Below the pieces are notes generated by a model that made no database searches, was not told where the DNA came from, and saw only the letters and a program-made list of their open reading frames with translations. The position numbers were made by a program, and so were the translations under genes. A stretch of 64,000 bases of DNA from Cyanobium sp. CZS48M (GTDB lineage: Bacteria; Cyanobacteriota; Cyanobacteriia; PCC-6307; Cyanobiaceae): positions 1-64,000 of the forward strand of contig JAUCZK010000003.1 of NCBI GenBank assembly GCA_030373145.1. Direction: 5' to 3'. How positions within the stretch are numbered: position 1 is the stretch's first letter; each line of letters starts with the position of its first letter. Shown here one piece after another: positions 1-7,677 of this stretch.

Positions 1-53
1 CGATGTAGTTGCGTCAGTGTTCATAGAGAACGTTTGACTCGTGGCACAAGTAG
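1..53 (-). mobile_element. 5' end of a group II intron copy (partial, runs off the left edge)
   Basis: These bases match 3888-3940 at 49 of 53 positions, and the match stops abruptly at 53 and 3940. Read on the minus strand, both copies have CTACTT followed by GTGCCACGAG or GTGCTACGAG, which resembles the GUGYG start of group II introns, preceded by a shared 6-nt site (likely IBS1, the 5'-exon sequence the intron pairs with). The intron body would lie left of the window. It is inserted antisense to the transposase that follows and marks where that gene loses its N-terminal part. Confidence 0.6.
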
Positions 54-903
54 CCCTTGGGCTTCCGCGAAGCGGTTGGCAAAACCCTGCGGGGCTCGAT
101 CGATGAAACCGTCTCCGGCGCAGCGCGTTTTATCGCCCAGGTGAGCCTGTACTCCAACACCCTTGGGGTGGCGATTGCCCAAAACACCTACGCCACCGAT
201 GCCGGCGGCGAGATCGCGGCCTTGCGCCAGCTGTTGGATCGCGTTGATCTCAACGGCTTGCTGGTGCAGGCCGACGCCCTGCATGCCAACCGCCCTTTTC
301 CCTCTACCTCGAGCAGCGTGGCGCCGACTTTCTGATCGCGGTGAAACATAGTCGCCGCAGGGGGTTTCAGATCATCCAAGATCGGCTGACCTATGGCCGC
401 AAGGCGCCGTGGCAAACCAGTAACCGTGAACGCAAACGTGGCCGTGACCTCACATGGACACTGCGAGGCATGCCCGCCCCTGAGTGGGTGATAGAGAACT
501 GGCCCGGCAGCGCCGCGATCCTGGCGGTGCGCTGCAAGGGCACACGCGATGGCAAGCCCGTCGACGAGACCCGTTACAACGTCACGAGTTTGCGCACCAG
601 CGCCCTAGCCCGAAGGGCTTCCGCTTGCGGTAGGCGTTACTGCAGGACGTGCGGGACCGCTGGTCGATCGAGAACTCCTGGCACTGGCCCCGCGACACCC
701 AGCTCCGCGAGGACGCCCACCGCTACCGCGAAACAAACGGGGTGCGAATCCTGGCCACGCTCCGCAGCCTGGCCATGAATGCCCTGCGGCTCGATGGCTT
801 CTGGTCGATCACCGAGGGACTGGCCGCTCTGGCCCACGACATCAAGGGGCTTCTGGCACTGTTGGGCTGGCGAGAACAGCTGCGAGAGCTGAGCTCTGCT
901 TAA
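54..903 (+). pseudogene. ISAs1-family transposase, 5'-truncated and frameshifted
   Basis: Three reading frames in turn encode consecutive pieces of an ISAs1-type (H-repeat-like) transposase. About 57-300 gives VGKTLRGSIDE and QADALH; about 300-610 gives FLIAVKHSRR and YNVTSLRT; 637-903 gives DRWSIENSWHWPRDTQ and LREDAHRY, ending at a natural stop. The region upstream of the GKTLRGS block is absent, cut by the group II intron end at 53. One frameshift is near 300. The second lies at an insertion of about 24 nt near 612-636 that contains CCGCTTGCGG. No functional transposase can be made. Confidence 0.85.
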
Positions 904-1232
904 CTTCTAATGAGCCCTGATGCAGACCCCGCAGGACTTGTGCTGGATTGTCTTCATCAATCAAAGGGAGCCGATCCCCGGGCAACCAGCCCTGCTGAAG
1001 CGGACAGAGGCTCTGCAGTAAACGAGCAATCGAGCCGTGGCCGCACCACCTCCAGGCAGGCTGGAGGCGTGTGTAGGCGCAATGGTGTGGTAGCTCAGAT
1101 CACCCCATCGGAGGTGGCGCGGTCCATAACCTCCAGCAGCTCCTCCAGGACCTGCCTAAGGGATCTATGGGGAGGTTTTCAGAGAGCTGATTATGCCTCA
1201 ACCTGCCCCTACTTCTCTTGTATTGCAGTGCA
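904..1232. other. Non-coding stretch between the ISAs1 remnant and the DAC-like gene
   Basis: I see no convincing gene here. Open frames exist on both strands, but none gives recognisable protein sequence and they overlap one another. The stretch probably contains the right end of the ISAs1 element and the 3' flank of the minus-strand gene that ends at 1233. I could not identify terminal inverted repeats, and no hairpin followed by a T-run is obvious. Confidence 0.5.
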
Positions 1233-2495
1233 TCAGAGAACGATCTCCCCATGGCTGATCCCGCAGCCTGGCTCATGGGTAAATATCGTAACGTCACCGT
1301 CCTGAGAAACCACTAAGCCGATGGCACCCGGTTGGCTGGCGATGGCACCCGCCATGGATCGATGCCGATTGCCTCGGGTCTCCAGAAAAGTGGCGAGTGG
1401 TTCGGGAAGAGGATTATGGAATGAGGACAATTTGGCACTGAATCCTCTGATCCCGAAGTCTGTTCCCAAGATCGTGGCACCATCGGCTTCTGTGAGATCC
1501 GAGCAGTGTTGGCAGGCGTTATCCAGTAAAGCAAGTGTGGAGCGTAGTGCGGGTCTCACCTGCTCGCTGGCGTAGTGCTTGCCAGCTGCCGAAAATCTGC
1601 AGTTAGTCTCAATACTCTTGGGTGTTCCCGTGAACAGTTGGCGAGAGATTGCTTCCAGTCTGAGCATTAGGACAAGCTGATCAAAGATCTGTGAATCCGG
1701 GCTCTTGTACCAACGCCCCCCGTGAACTAGCATGTCTGTTTTGCATGATTCCGGCAGGAGGAGTACAGCACCGCCCCGTCGTGCCTTAAGCATTTTTCTG
1801 GCAATGCTCTCCAGTGTCTGGTCGTAGAGCCTGCAAGCAGACCTATTGATGATAGATCGGGTTTTGGCATCTTGAAGTGCCCAGTCATGAAGGGTGACCT
1901 GTGGCTGAGGCTGTTCACCATGAAGAAGAAGCGGATCCCGGCTCCCTTTTGGGTTGCAGACTTCATGAATAAGACTCTCTGTCTCTCGCACAAGAGGTAG
2001 GCCAGTAAATCCAAGTGAGCGCTCAAAGATCTCGCCTCGCCTGAACACTGCCTTTGACTCTCCAATCGTTAGGGAGATGATGCCAGGAGCCTCCACATCC
2101 ACCACGACCGACGGCTGATAGAGCTGGGGAGGTGGCACTGTAGATCGGGGCCTAGGCGCAGTTCCAATGATTGCTGGAAAAGACCCGTCTGCCTGAGTGG
2201 CTGCGATGACCAAGCAATGACTTTCAGGTCGGAATGCCGCACTGATAGCCTGCAGTTGTTTAGGTGTGAGTTCGATTTTTGCTGAGAAACGCTGGACGGG
2301 CCTCATGCGCTGGTGGTCCAGGTCGAAAGCCAATGCAAAACGTATGGTTCTGCCCTCGTACTGAAAAAGACTTGCCTTGTAAGCGATGTCCAAGGCCTGC
2401 TTGATTGTGGCCTGGGCCTTGCTGTCGACAAAACGCCCAATCAGAGCCTGTATTGATGATGCTGAAAGAAGCGAATCGACCCTAGCCATTCCCAT
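1233..2495 (-). CDS. DAC (DisA_N)-like nucleotide cyclase with an N-terminal putative sensor region
   Basis: About 420 residues from this ATG; the frame is open to 2624 but the extra 43 residues are not protein-like. The C-terminal third carries hallmarks of diadenylate cyclases: DGATIL at about 338-343 (the DGA motif) and RGNRHRSMAGAI at about 374-385 (the RHR motif), followed by a strand like that of DisA (GLVVSQDGDVTIF). Enzymes with both motifs make c-di-AMP from two ATP. The first 200 residues lack a transmembrane helix, unlike CdaA, and lack DisA's C-terminal DNA-binding part; they resemble the sensor regions placed ahead of DAC domains in standalone cyclases (a DACNV-like assignment is from memory). 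Base composition is clearly less GC-rich than the core genes. No effector gene is adjacent. DAC membership is fairly sure; activity is inferred. Confidence 0.7.
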   Translation of the reverse strand: MGMARVDSLLSASSIQALIGRFVDSKAQATIKQALDIAYKASLFQYEGRTIRFALAFDLDHQRMRPVQRFSAKIELTPKQLQAISAAFRPESHCLVIAATQADGSFPAIIGTAPRPRSTVPPPQLYQPSVVVDVEAPGIISLTIGESKAVFRRGEIFERSLGFTGLPLVRETESLIHEVCNPKGSRDPLLLHGEQPQPQVTLHDWALQDAKTRSIINRSACRLYDQTLESIARKMLKARRGGAVLLLPESCKTDMLVHGGRWYKSPDSQIFDQLVLMLRLEAISRQLFTGTPKSIETNCRFSAAGKHYASEQVRPALRSTLALLDNACQHCSDLTEADGATILGTDFGIRGFSAKLSSFHNPLPEPLATFLETRGNRHRSMAGAIASQPGAIGLVVSQDGDVTIFTHEPGCGISHGEIVL

Positions 2496-2511
2496 CACTT
2501 GACTTGCGGAG

Positions 2512-2559
2512 TTAGAGGCGATGCTGCTCGTAGAATGGTGAGCATCTGAACAGATACAT
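2512..2559 (-). other. Possible 15-codon leader ORF upstream of the DAC-like gene
   Basis: On the minus strand GGAGGAGG lies 7 nt before an ATG at 2559-2557, opening a 15-codon frame (MYLFRCSPFYEQHRL) that stops at 2512, 16 nt before the ATG at 2495. This is the best ribosome-binding site in the neighbourhood, whereas the 2495 start has none. It could couple translation to the downstream gene, or be chance. Confidence 0.25.
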
Positions 2560-2624
2560 GATCTTGCCTCCTCCAAGGCCCCTGTGCCAGGTCGCCAATG
2601 CAGCCGGCTTTGAAGGGCTGCCAT

Positions 2625-2962
2625 CAGCCGTGGCGGCGCCTCCAGGTCGGCGCTGGTGATCCCTGGGGGGTTAGGGGGCCTGCATCTGGTTGGCGGCCTT
2701 GACCAGCCTCTGAAGCCCGCGAACGCGGGTACGGGTGGTGATCGACGGGTTCACTGCTTTCTGAGGTAGCTCTGATCAAAACACCTAATCCCTAAAATCT
2801 AGTCTCATTCTCATCTATGAGACGATACTGAGCAGATCATGTCCTCAATTCGCTCACGGCAGTCCTTGCAAAAACGTTCAGGTGGTTCCCGCCGTGCGTT
2901 TTGCCTTGATTCCTGGATGACTATCGACCATTAAACTCACTCTAATATTGTACTACGCTGGA
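2625..2962. other. Intergenic stretch with a gene-tail fragment and two hairpins
   Basis: No intact gene. On the minus strand 2775-2671 encodes 34 in-frame codons ending in TAA (from SELPQKAVNPS to KAANQMQAP), GC-rich and protein-like, opening directly after a TGA; it may be the remnant of a gene 3' end that I do not recognise. A small perfect hairpin (CCCGC/GCGGG) lies at 2716-2729. The right part, about 2780-2960, is AT-rich and precedes the IS5 fragment. Confidence 0.35.
2802..2823. promoter_or_regulatory. Inverted repeat in the AT-rich region upstream of the DAC-like gene
   Basis: GTCTCAT and ATGAGAC form a perfect 7-bp inverted repeat with an 8-nt centre that itself contains TCTCATC, a near copy of the arm. 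It sits in the most AT-rich stretch of the island, about 300 bp ahead of the DAC-like start, where a promoter or operator could lie. No -35/-10 pair could be assigned with confidence. Confidence 0.25.
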
Positions 2963-3244
2963 TCAGGTATTTGCTCCCGTACCATCCAGAGATTTATCAG
3001 GGCAAAGCAACTTCAGTTTGAGGTCGTTGTTGCGGATGCCCCGGTAGAATACCTTCCGGAAGCCAAACTGGCATTTGATGATCCGAAAGGGATGCTCCAC
3101 TTTGGCACGAAAGTGGGCCTTCGCCGTCTCAGTCAGATCCAGAAGCCTGCCCTCTGGTGTCTCTGGAAGCACTCTGCGCTGGCCGGGCTTCATGGCAATC
3201 CTGAACTCAGCATCGCAGTCCTGGACATCGCCTCGTTTCTCGCC

Positions 3245-3934
3245 GGGTAGCCCCGGGGAACTTCCCCCCGAGGATCCCACAGATCCGTACGTGACACTCT
3301 CGCGTCATACGGCTCCTGTTATCCCAACATTGCTGCCATCAACAAGTGATGCCATTGGCTCCACTTGTTGATGGCAGCGCGTTGTTCTTTGAACCACTCG
3401 CACTCCTCCCAGCGAACTGGTTGATGCTTTGGCTCAGTTTGGATAACGCAGCCGCTTCGCTCCAGAGCCATTACAGCTCCTTCAGCACTACTACGGGCTG
3501 CTCCGCCCCTGCCATGGGTATTGGTATTCGCCCTCGTGGTTGTGGCCACTTGTAGCTTTCCCTTAGCACCCCATGTCAGGTTCCCACGTTCCGTATCGAG
3601 GCCTGCGATGAGCTCATGCCGCCTGAACACCGGCTACCGCGTGGACCGTAAGGAGGTAACGTCCCACTCTTCCGGGCACCGCCTACCTGCGCCCGTTTTG
3701 ACAGCTTCTAGAAGACTTTTCGATGCGTCTTCAGCGGTTCGCTCTTGCTCATCTTCTCATCGCTCACCTGACGGATCAAGTCCGCCTTTTCCCCATCGCT
3801 CACCACCACGCCTCTTAAGCGCAGCAGCATGGGGTGGCTTGGAGCCTGCCCCTGCAGGCCGGCACCGGGAGGCCAAACTCCCATCCTCGATACAGTTGCG
3901 TCAGTGTTCAAAGAGAACGTTTGACTCGTAGCAC
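3245..3934 (-). mobile_element. Group II intron without a reverse transcriptase
   Basis: The key evidence is a 34-nt domain V at 3282-3315 (minus strand). It starts GAGCCGTATGAC with the AGC triad, has a GAGA loop of the GNRA type, and returns through GTCACGTACGGATC with the usual bulge; one G-A mismatch weakens the lower stem. A domain VI-like hairpin follows at about 3250-3278 and ends GGGGCTACCC, close to the IS5 3' exon. The 5' end GTGCTACGAG is at 3934. Its 5' exon CTACTT (3935-3940) can pair with AAGTGG near 3546-3551 as an IBS1/EBS1 match with one G-U pair. No reverse-transcriptase or maturase frame exists inside, so mobility would need a helper. The 3' boundary is approximate. Confidence 0.7.
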
Positions 3935-3950
3935 AAGTAGGCGAAGCCTT

Positions 3951-3980
3951 CTGCACAGCAGTGGAACCACTGCTGTGCAG
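3951..3980. repeat. Perfect 14-bp palindrome next to the intron 5' exon junction
   Basis: CTGCACAGCAGTGG and its exact complement CCACTGCTGTGCAG are separated by AA, giving a very strong hairpin. It lies 10 nt outside the CTACTT site at the intron boundary. Part of one arm also encodes the QQWF block of the IS5 transposase, so the second arm probably arose by a rearrangement or inverted duplication. Confidence 0.7.
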
Positions 3981-4184
3981 GGGGGTCCGCAGCATCACTT
4001 CCAAACAATCGGCGGAAGACCTCCTTTACTGGACGGATTGTAATACACGGGCTCGATCAAGGCCAGAAACGCTTCCCAGGGAACCGTGGACTCCATCTCA
4101 TCCAAGAAGAGCTGGCGACGCGTCCTCCTGTTGGCAAAGATCTGCTCATAGTCCGTAAAGCCCAGCTGGAGGGGCCGGCCATCC

Positions 4185-4288
4185 GTTCTAGTTTTAGTCT
4201 TGGATCTGGATTGATTTTAGCGGATTTTTCAGGGGTCCCCTAAAATAGGAACTGAAACAAAGCTGAAACGCACCTGTACCAAGCCCAA
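4185..4288. other. Right edge of the island, downstream of the amylase gene
   Basis: AT-rich non-coding sequence between the IS5 remnant and the leftward amylase gene. It contains AGGGG-T-CCCCT near 4232-4242, which may be an IS end or a weak terminator for the amylase. No matching copy is seen at the other end of the IS5 remnant. Confidence 0.3.
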
Positions 4289-5770
4289 TCATCTCTTCTC
4301 CAGCGCCACCCACATCCGCGCACTGCGCGGAGGCAGATGGAAGGTATAGCTGGGGCCCTGAATTTCCGGCAGCAGTGAGTCGGTGAGCATGTCGCGGTAG
4401 GGATGGTTCCATTGGAAGCGAAAGCGCGTGTCCACGGCGATGGAGCGCTGCTGTGCGCATTTGTTGATGGCCACGATGCCGTCCTCATGGCGGCGCCACA
4501 GCAGGGTGCAGGCATCAGCGGCGAGCATCTGCATAGGCTTGCCCTGCATGCGGTTGTGGAAGGCGATCATGCGGCGCAGGCGATCACGGTTCCACACATT
4601 CCGCCAGCGGCCGTTGTTGGAGCGCCCGGCCGACTGATCATCAAACACCAGGGGGGTGCCGCCATCGCGACCCATGATGTACACAGAGGCCAGATCTTCA
4701 TCCACCGACGAGTTGGCGTCCTGATCGAAGAGCAGCGAGCGGAAGGTCCCGTTGTAGGGCATGTCATGGCTGATCACCATCGTGACGGCACGGTTGTTGG
4801 CCAGGGCATCGCCCCTGGCATGGGGGTCAGCCAGATCCGAAAGGGGACGACCCAACGAGAAGGCCTGCCTGAGGGCATGGAACAGCGGAAAGTCATAGGC
4901 AGCGAAAGACTCAGGCAAGTCCCGCAGGTAGGGCTCGAGAAACTGCTGATAGTCGGCTGAGCTGGCCCCAGCTGAGGTGATGATCTCGGCGAAGAGATGG
5001 GAGTTCCTAGCCACCTGCTCTGGGATGAACGCCTTGATCGCGCCGGTGGGCATGTGCTTGGCGGCATCGATGCGGAAACCGCGGATGCCGAGGTCATAGA
5101 GCGCCTGCACGTACTGTCTGCGCTGCTCATTCACCCAGGGTTGGCCCGGATCGGTATCGAGCAGATCGGGCAGACCGGAATCAGGCTCCGGGCCGCAGAG
5201 GCGATCACGCCTCACCGAGTCGGCATTGCCGTAGTCGCGGATGCAGGCGGCAGGGTGGAAATCCTTGGGGCCGAACAGGCCATCGAGCCGGCCAGTGCTG
5301 TTGCCATAGAGGATCTGCCGGCTCCAGTACGGCTGCCGGTCCTGATACTCCCTCAAGGTGAGATCACCTGGGAACACCGTTGCGCCGTTGCGCTCATTGG
5401 CCATGTGGTTGACCACCACATCCGCGTAGGTCCTGACGCCCCTGGCCTTGAGCGCCGCAATCGCCAGCACCAGGGTGTCCCTGTTGCCATTGCAGTGGTC
5501 GATCACGCGGAAATCCTGGGGCTGATACCGCTGCCACCACTCACAACCCCCTGTTCGAGCTGATTTCAGCGGGGGAGACACCAGCACCGCCCTATAGCCC
5601 GCAGCCGCAATCGCTTGGGCCTTCTCGGCGACATCCGCATAGGACCAATCAAACGCCTGCAGGATCACCTCCGCCCTGGCCGCAGTGCCCATGCCCAGCA
5701 GCCCTCCCCCGGCTGTAGCCAACGAAACCACAAGGCCCGTGATCGAACTTGTCAACCAACGCAGCTTCAT
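4289..5770 (-). CDS. Exported alpha-amylase, glycoside hydrolase family 13
   Basis: A 493-residue GH13 enzyme that hydrolyses alpha-1,4-glucans. The start at 5770 gives a signal peptide (positive MKLR, hydrophobic core, cleavage after TAARA near 34), so the enzyme acts in the periplasm or outside. GH13 motifs are in order: DVVVNH (region I), GFRIDAAKH with nucleophile D235 (region II), FAEII with acid/base E262 (region III), VISHD with D336 (region IV). A frame extension to 5809 would overlap the SDR gene stop and lacks a signal-peptide shape. The start follows the SDR stop by 10 nt, so the two genes are probably cotranscribed. Complete length for a small secreted alpha-amylase. Confidence 0.9.
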   Translation of the reverse strand: MKLRWLTSSITGLVVSLATAGGGLLGMGTAARAEVILQAFDWSYADVAEKAQAIAAAGYRAVLVSPPLKSARTGGCEWWQRYQPQDFRVIDHCNGNRDTLVLAIAALKARGVRTYADVVVNHMANERNGATVFPGDLTLREYQDRQPYWSRQILYGNSTGRLDGLFGPKDFHPAACIRDYGNADSVRRDRLCGPEPDSGLPDLLDTDPGQPWVNEQRRQYVQALYDLGIRGFRIDAAKHMPTGAIKAFIPEQVARNSHLFAEIITSAGASSADYQQFLEPYLRDLPESFAAYDFPLFHALRQAFSLGRPLSDLADPHARGDALANNRAVTMVISHDMPYNGTFRSLLFDQDANSSVDEDLASVYIMGRDGGTPLVFDDQSAGRSNNGRWRNVWNRDRLRRMIAFHNRMQGKPMQMLAADACTLLWRRHEDGIVAINKCAQQRSIAVDTRFRFQWNHPYRDMLTDSLLPEIQGPSYTFHLPPRSARMWVALEKR

Positions 5771-5780
5771 GGCATCACCA

Positions 5781-6446
5781 TCACCAGGGCAACACCTCAC
5801 CGTTGGCATGCCAGAATGTGCCTGAAGTCTCCAAGATGAGGGCGTTGATGCGCTCCAGCAGGCCCCGCACCGACTGCTCCGGCGTGATGCCGTTGGCCGT
5901 GAATCCCGTCATGCGGGTGCTCACCAGGCCGGGATGAAGGATGGCCACGGCGATGCCCCGCGGCTTGAGGTCCAGGGCCAGCGACTTGCCCGCCATGCAC
6001 AGCGCCACCTTCGACATCCGGTAGCCATAGGAGCCGCCGGAGCTGTTATCGGCAATCGAGCCCATGCGGCTGCTCATCAGGCTCACCTTGGAGCCGGCAT
6101 GCAGATGATTCAGCAGGGCGCGGGTGAGCTGCAGCGGGGCCACGGCATTGACCTCGAACTGGCGCAGCAGGCTCTGGCCGTCGAGCGTCTCCAGGCTCGT
6201 GGATTCATAGACGCCGGCGTTATGGATCAGGCCGTCGATCGACAGATCCCCCAGCCGCTCCACCAGGGAGGCGATCGCAGCGGCGGAGGTGATGTCCACC
6301 CCGGCTTCGATGCGCACCCCCAGCGCCTCCAGCTCCGCTGAAGCTGTGCGGCAGACCGCCACCACCTCATCGCCGCGGGCCTTCAACTGCCGGCAATACT
6401 CGGCGCCGATGCCACGGTTGGCTCCGGTGATCAGGTAGATGGCCAT
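5781..6446 (-). CDS. Short-chain dehydrogenase/reductase (SDR family)
   Basis: A 221-residue classical SDR using NAD(P)H. The Rossmann glycine motif TGANRGIG is at 7-14, the HNAG motif at 75-78, a serine pair at 125-126 and the catalytic YRMSK at Y142-K146, so the active site is complete. The closest general type is the C-factor/CsgA-like group of short cytosolic SDRs, but the substrate cannot be read from sequence. It lies directly upstream of the amylase and probably shares its transcript. Confidence 0.85.
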   Translation of the reverse strand: MAIYLITGANRGIGAEYCRQLKARGDEVVAVCRTASAELEALGVRIEAGVDITSAAAIASLVERLGDLSIDGLIHNAGVYESTSLETLDGQSLLRQFEVNAVAPLQLTRALLNHLHAGSKVSLMSSRMGSIADNSSGGSYGYRMSKVALCMAGKSLALDLKPRGIAVAILHPGLVSTRMTGFTANGITPEQSVRGLLERINALILETSGTFWHANGEVLPW

Positions 6447-6511
6447 GGTGCAAACGAGCGGTGGGGTCTGGTGGCTGGATCGTATGGGGTGGGCCCGCCA
6501 TGACGATGGCC

Positions 6512-7252
6512 TCAGGCCATCAGCAGCTGGTAAGCAGCATGGATGCGGTGGAAATCGTCAACGGCTCCGCCCTGGTCGGGATGATGGGTTTTCGCCAGGC
6601 GGCGGTGCGCCCGCTTGATCGCCTCACGCGGGGCCCCCCACTCCAGCCCCAGCAGCGCCAGGGCAGCGGTCCGTTCGGGGTCGGGGCTGTCCTCGGCCGG
6701 CGCCGGGGCTTCAGCGGCCTGCTCAAGGGTGGCGATGCGCTCCAGCAGGTCATCGACCAGCCGCAGGGGCGCAGTCGAGAGCCATTCGGGCGCGCGCACG
6801 CCATGGATGGCGAAGGCCAGCCGCACCGCCAGGCGGGGTTTGTTCTGGGGTCCACGCAGGGCTTGACGCAGAGCACTGCCCAGACCGGGTTGGCGGCGTT
6901 CCAGTTCCTCCTCCAGTTGGGCACGCGGATCGCTCCACTGGCTGCGCAGGTGCTCCTGCAGGCCGCGCAGGCCGCTGAAAACCAGCCTGTCCCCCAGCCG
7001 CGCCGAGGCTCCCACCCGCAGCTCCCGCCAGCGGGGGTGACGGGCGAGCGCCTCACCCCAGAGCCGCACCTGCTCGGCACTGACCGTGCCCCTGACGGCA
7101 GGCTCGGGGGTCTGCTGGCGGAAGAGCTGCTGGCGCAGCAGGACCACCTCCCGGCGCAGGGCTTCGTTTTCGGCGAGCAGGGCGTCGATGTTGGCGGTGA
7201 CCTGGGTGCCCCGGGCGGGGCCGCGGGCCCAGCTGCGCGGATCAAACCCCAT
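6512..7252 (-). CDS. DnaJ-like J-domain protein
   Basis: 246 residues with a J domain at the extreme C-terminus (about 190-246) rather than the N-terminus: AHRRLAKTHHPDQGG contains the HPD tripeptide (224-226) that stimulates Hsp70 ATPase. An N-terminal coiled coil (LLAENEALRREVVLLRQQL, about 24-42) and an Arg/Leu-rich middle precede it. The zinc-finger and Gly/Phe regions of true DnaJ are absent, so this is a type III co-chaperone with a dedicated DnaK client or location. Start chosen at the first Met of the frame. Confidence 0.8.
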   Translation of the reverse strand: MGFDPRSWARGPARGTQVTANIDALLAENEALRREVVLLRQQLFRQQTPEPAVRGTVSAEQVRLWGEALARHPRWRELRVGASARLGDRLVFSGLRGLQEHLRSQWSDPRAQLEEELERRQPGLGSALRQALRGPQNKPRLAVRLAFAIHGVRAPEWLSTAPLRLVDDLLERIATLEQAAEAPAPAEDSPDPERTAALALLGLEWGAPREAIKRAHRRLAKTHHPDQGGAVDDFHRIHAAYQLLMA

Positions 7253-7279
7253 GCTCAGGACGACAGCTCAGGCCCAGAT

Positions 7280-7528
7280 CTAAAACACCTGATGGCGGCG
7301 CACCTGGATGCGTGGCTCCACCTTGAGGTCTTTGTTGTGCAAATCCATGCCCCGCACGGCTGCCACTTCACCCTGGATGCCTTGGGCCGCCAGCTGTTCC
7401 ACCAACTGTTTGATCAATTCATCTTCCACCCTGTTCTGATCAAACCCACTGGGGGTGAGATCCGCCAGAAAGCGACCGATGCGTGAGGCCACCACCGAAG
7501 AAGAATTCGCGACCTTGATCACAATCAT
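7280..7528 (-). CDS. Small conserved cyanobacterial protein of unknown function
   Basis: 82 residues, soluble, with an alternating charged/hydrophobic pattern (KVANSSSVVASRIGRFL, VEDELIKQLVEQLAAQGIQGEV). I recall similar short proteins in other cyanobacteria, but no function is known to me. It ends 27 nt before the J-domain gene, in the same direction, so the two may form one unit. No transmembrane segment or signal peptide. Confidence 0.65.
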   Translation of the reverse strand: MIVIKVANSSSVVASRIGRFLADLTPSGFDQNRVEDELIKQLVEQLAAQGIQGEVAAVRGMDLHNKDLKVEPRIQVRRHQVF

Positions 7529-7659
7529 CAGCGGGACAGCTTCACTCGAGAAGGATTGTATCGCAAATGCCGTAGGTCGTCACTCATGGCATGCCGCCGA
7601 TCCAAACCAATGCAATCCAATCACTGAAGATCGTTGATCTTCATTCGAGGGAGTTGAGG

Positions 7660-7677
7660 CTACGGCCTTAGCCGTAG
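7660..7677. terminator. Hairpin overlapping the stop codon of the 7668-8414 gene
   Basis: CTACGGC and GCCGTAG form a perfect 7-bp stem around CTTA, which includes the stop codon of the minus-strand gene. No T-run follows on the minus strand, so simple Rho-independent termination is not supported; it could stabilise the mRNA end or belong to a family of short palindromes. Confidence 0.35.

Larger units (their letters stand above)
2963..4184 (-). pseudogene. IS5-family transposase remnant interrupted by a group II intron
   Basis: The N-terminal part is readable on the minus strand from about 4184 to 3941: LGFTDYEQIFANRR, LFLDEMESTVPWEAF, LALIEPVYY, then EVMLRTP after a frameshift. This is the start of IS5-type transposases. 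The C-terminal part is readable from about 3240 to 2963: DCDAEFRIAMKPGQRR, LPETPEGRLLDL, AKVEHPFRIIKCQFGF, KVFYRGIRNND, the classic IS5 C-terminal block. The middle, including most of the DDE catalytic core, is missing, with the group II intron in its place. No normal start codon precedes the N-terminal frame. The element is dead. Confidence 0.75.

Noticed and set aside
910-1305. Plus-strand ORF of 131 codons after the ISAs1 remnant
   Set aside because: Unusual composition, no motif, overlaps the end of the DAC-like gene and has no ribosome-binding site.
3319-3630. Minus-strand ORF of 103 codons within the intron
   Set aside because: It overlaps the structural RNA domains of the group II intron and shows no reverse-transcriptase, maturase or other protein motif.
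3951-3980. Perfect palindrome as a CRISPR repeat or attachment site
   Set aside because: It occurs once, with no spacer array, integrase or tRNA gene nearby.
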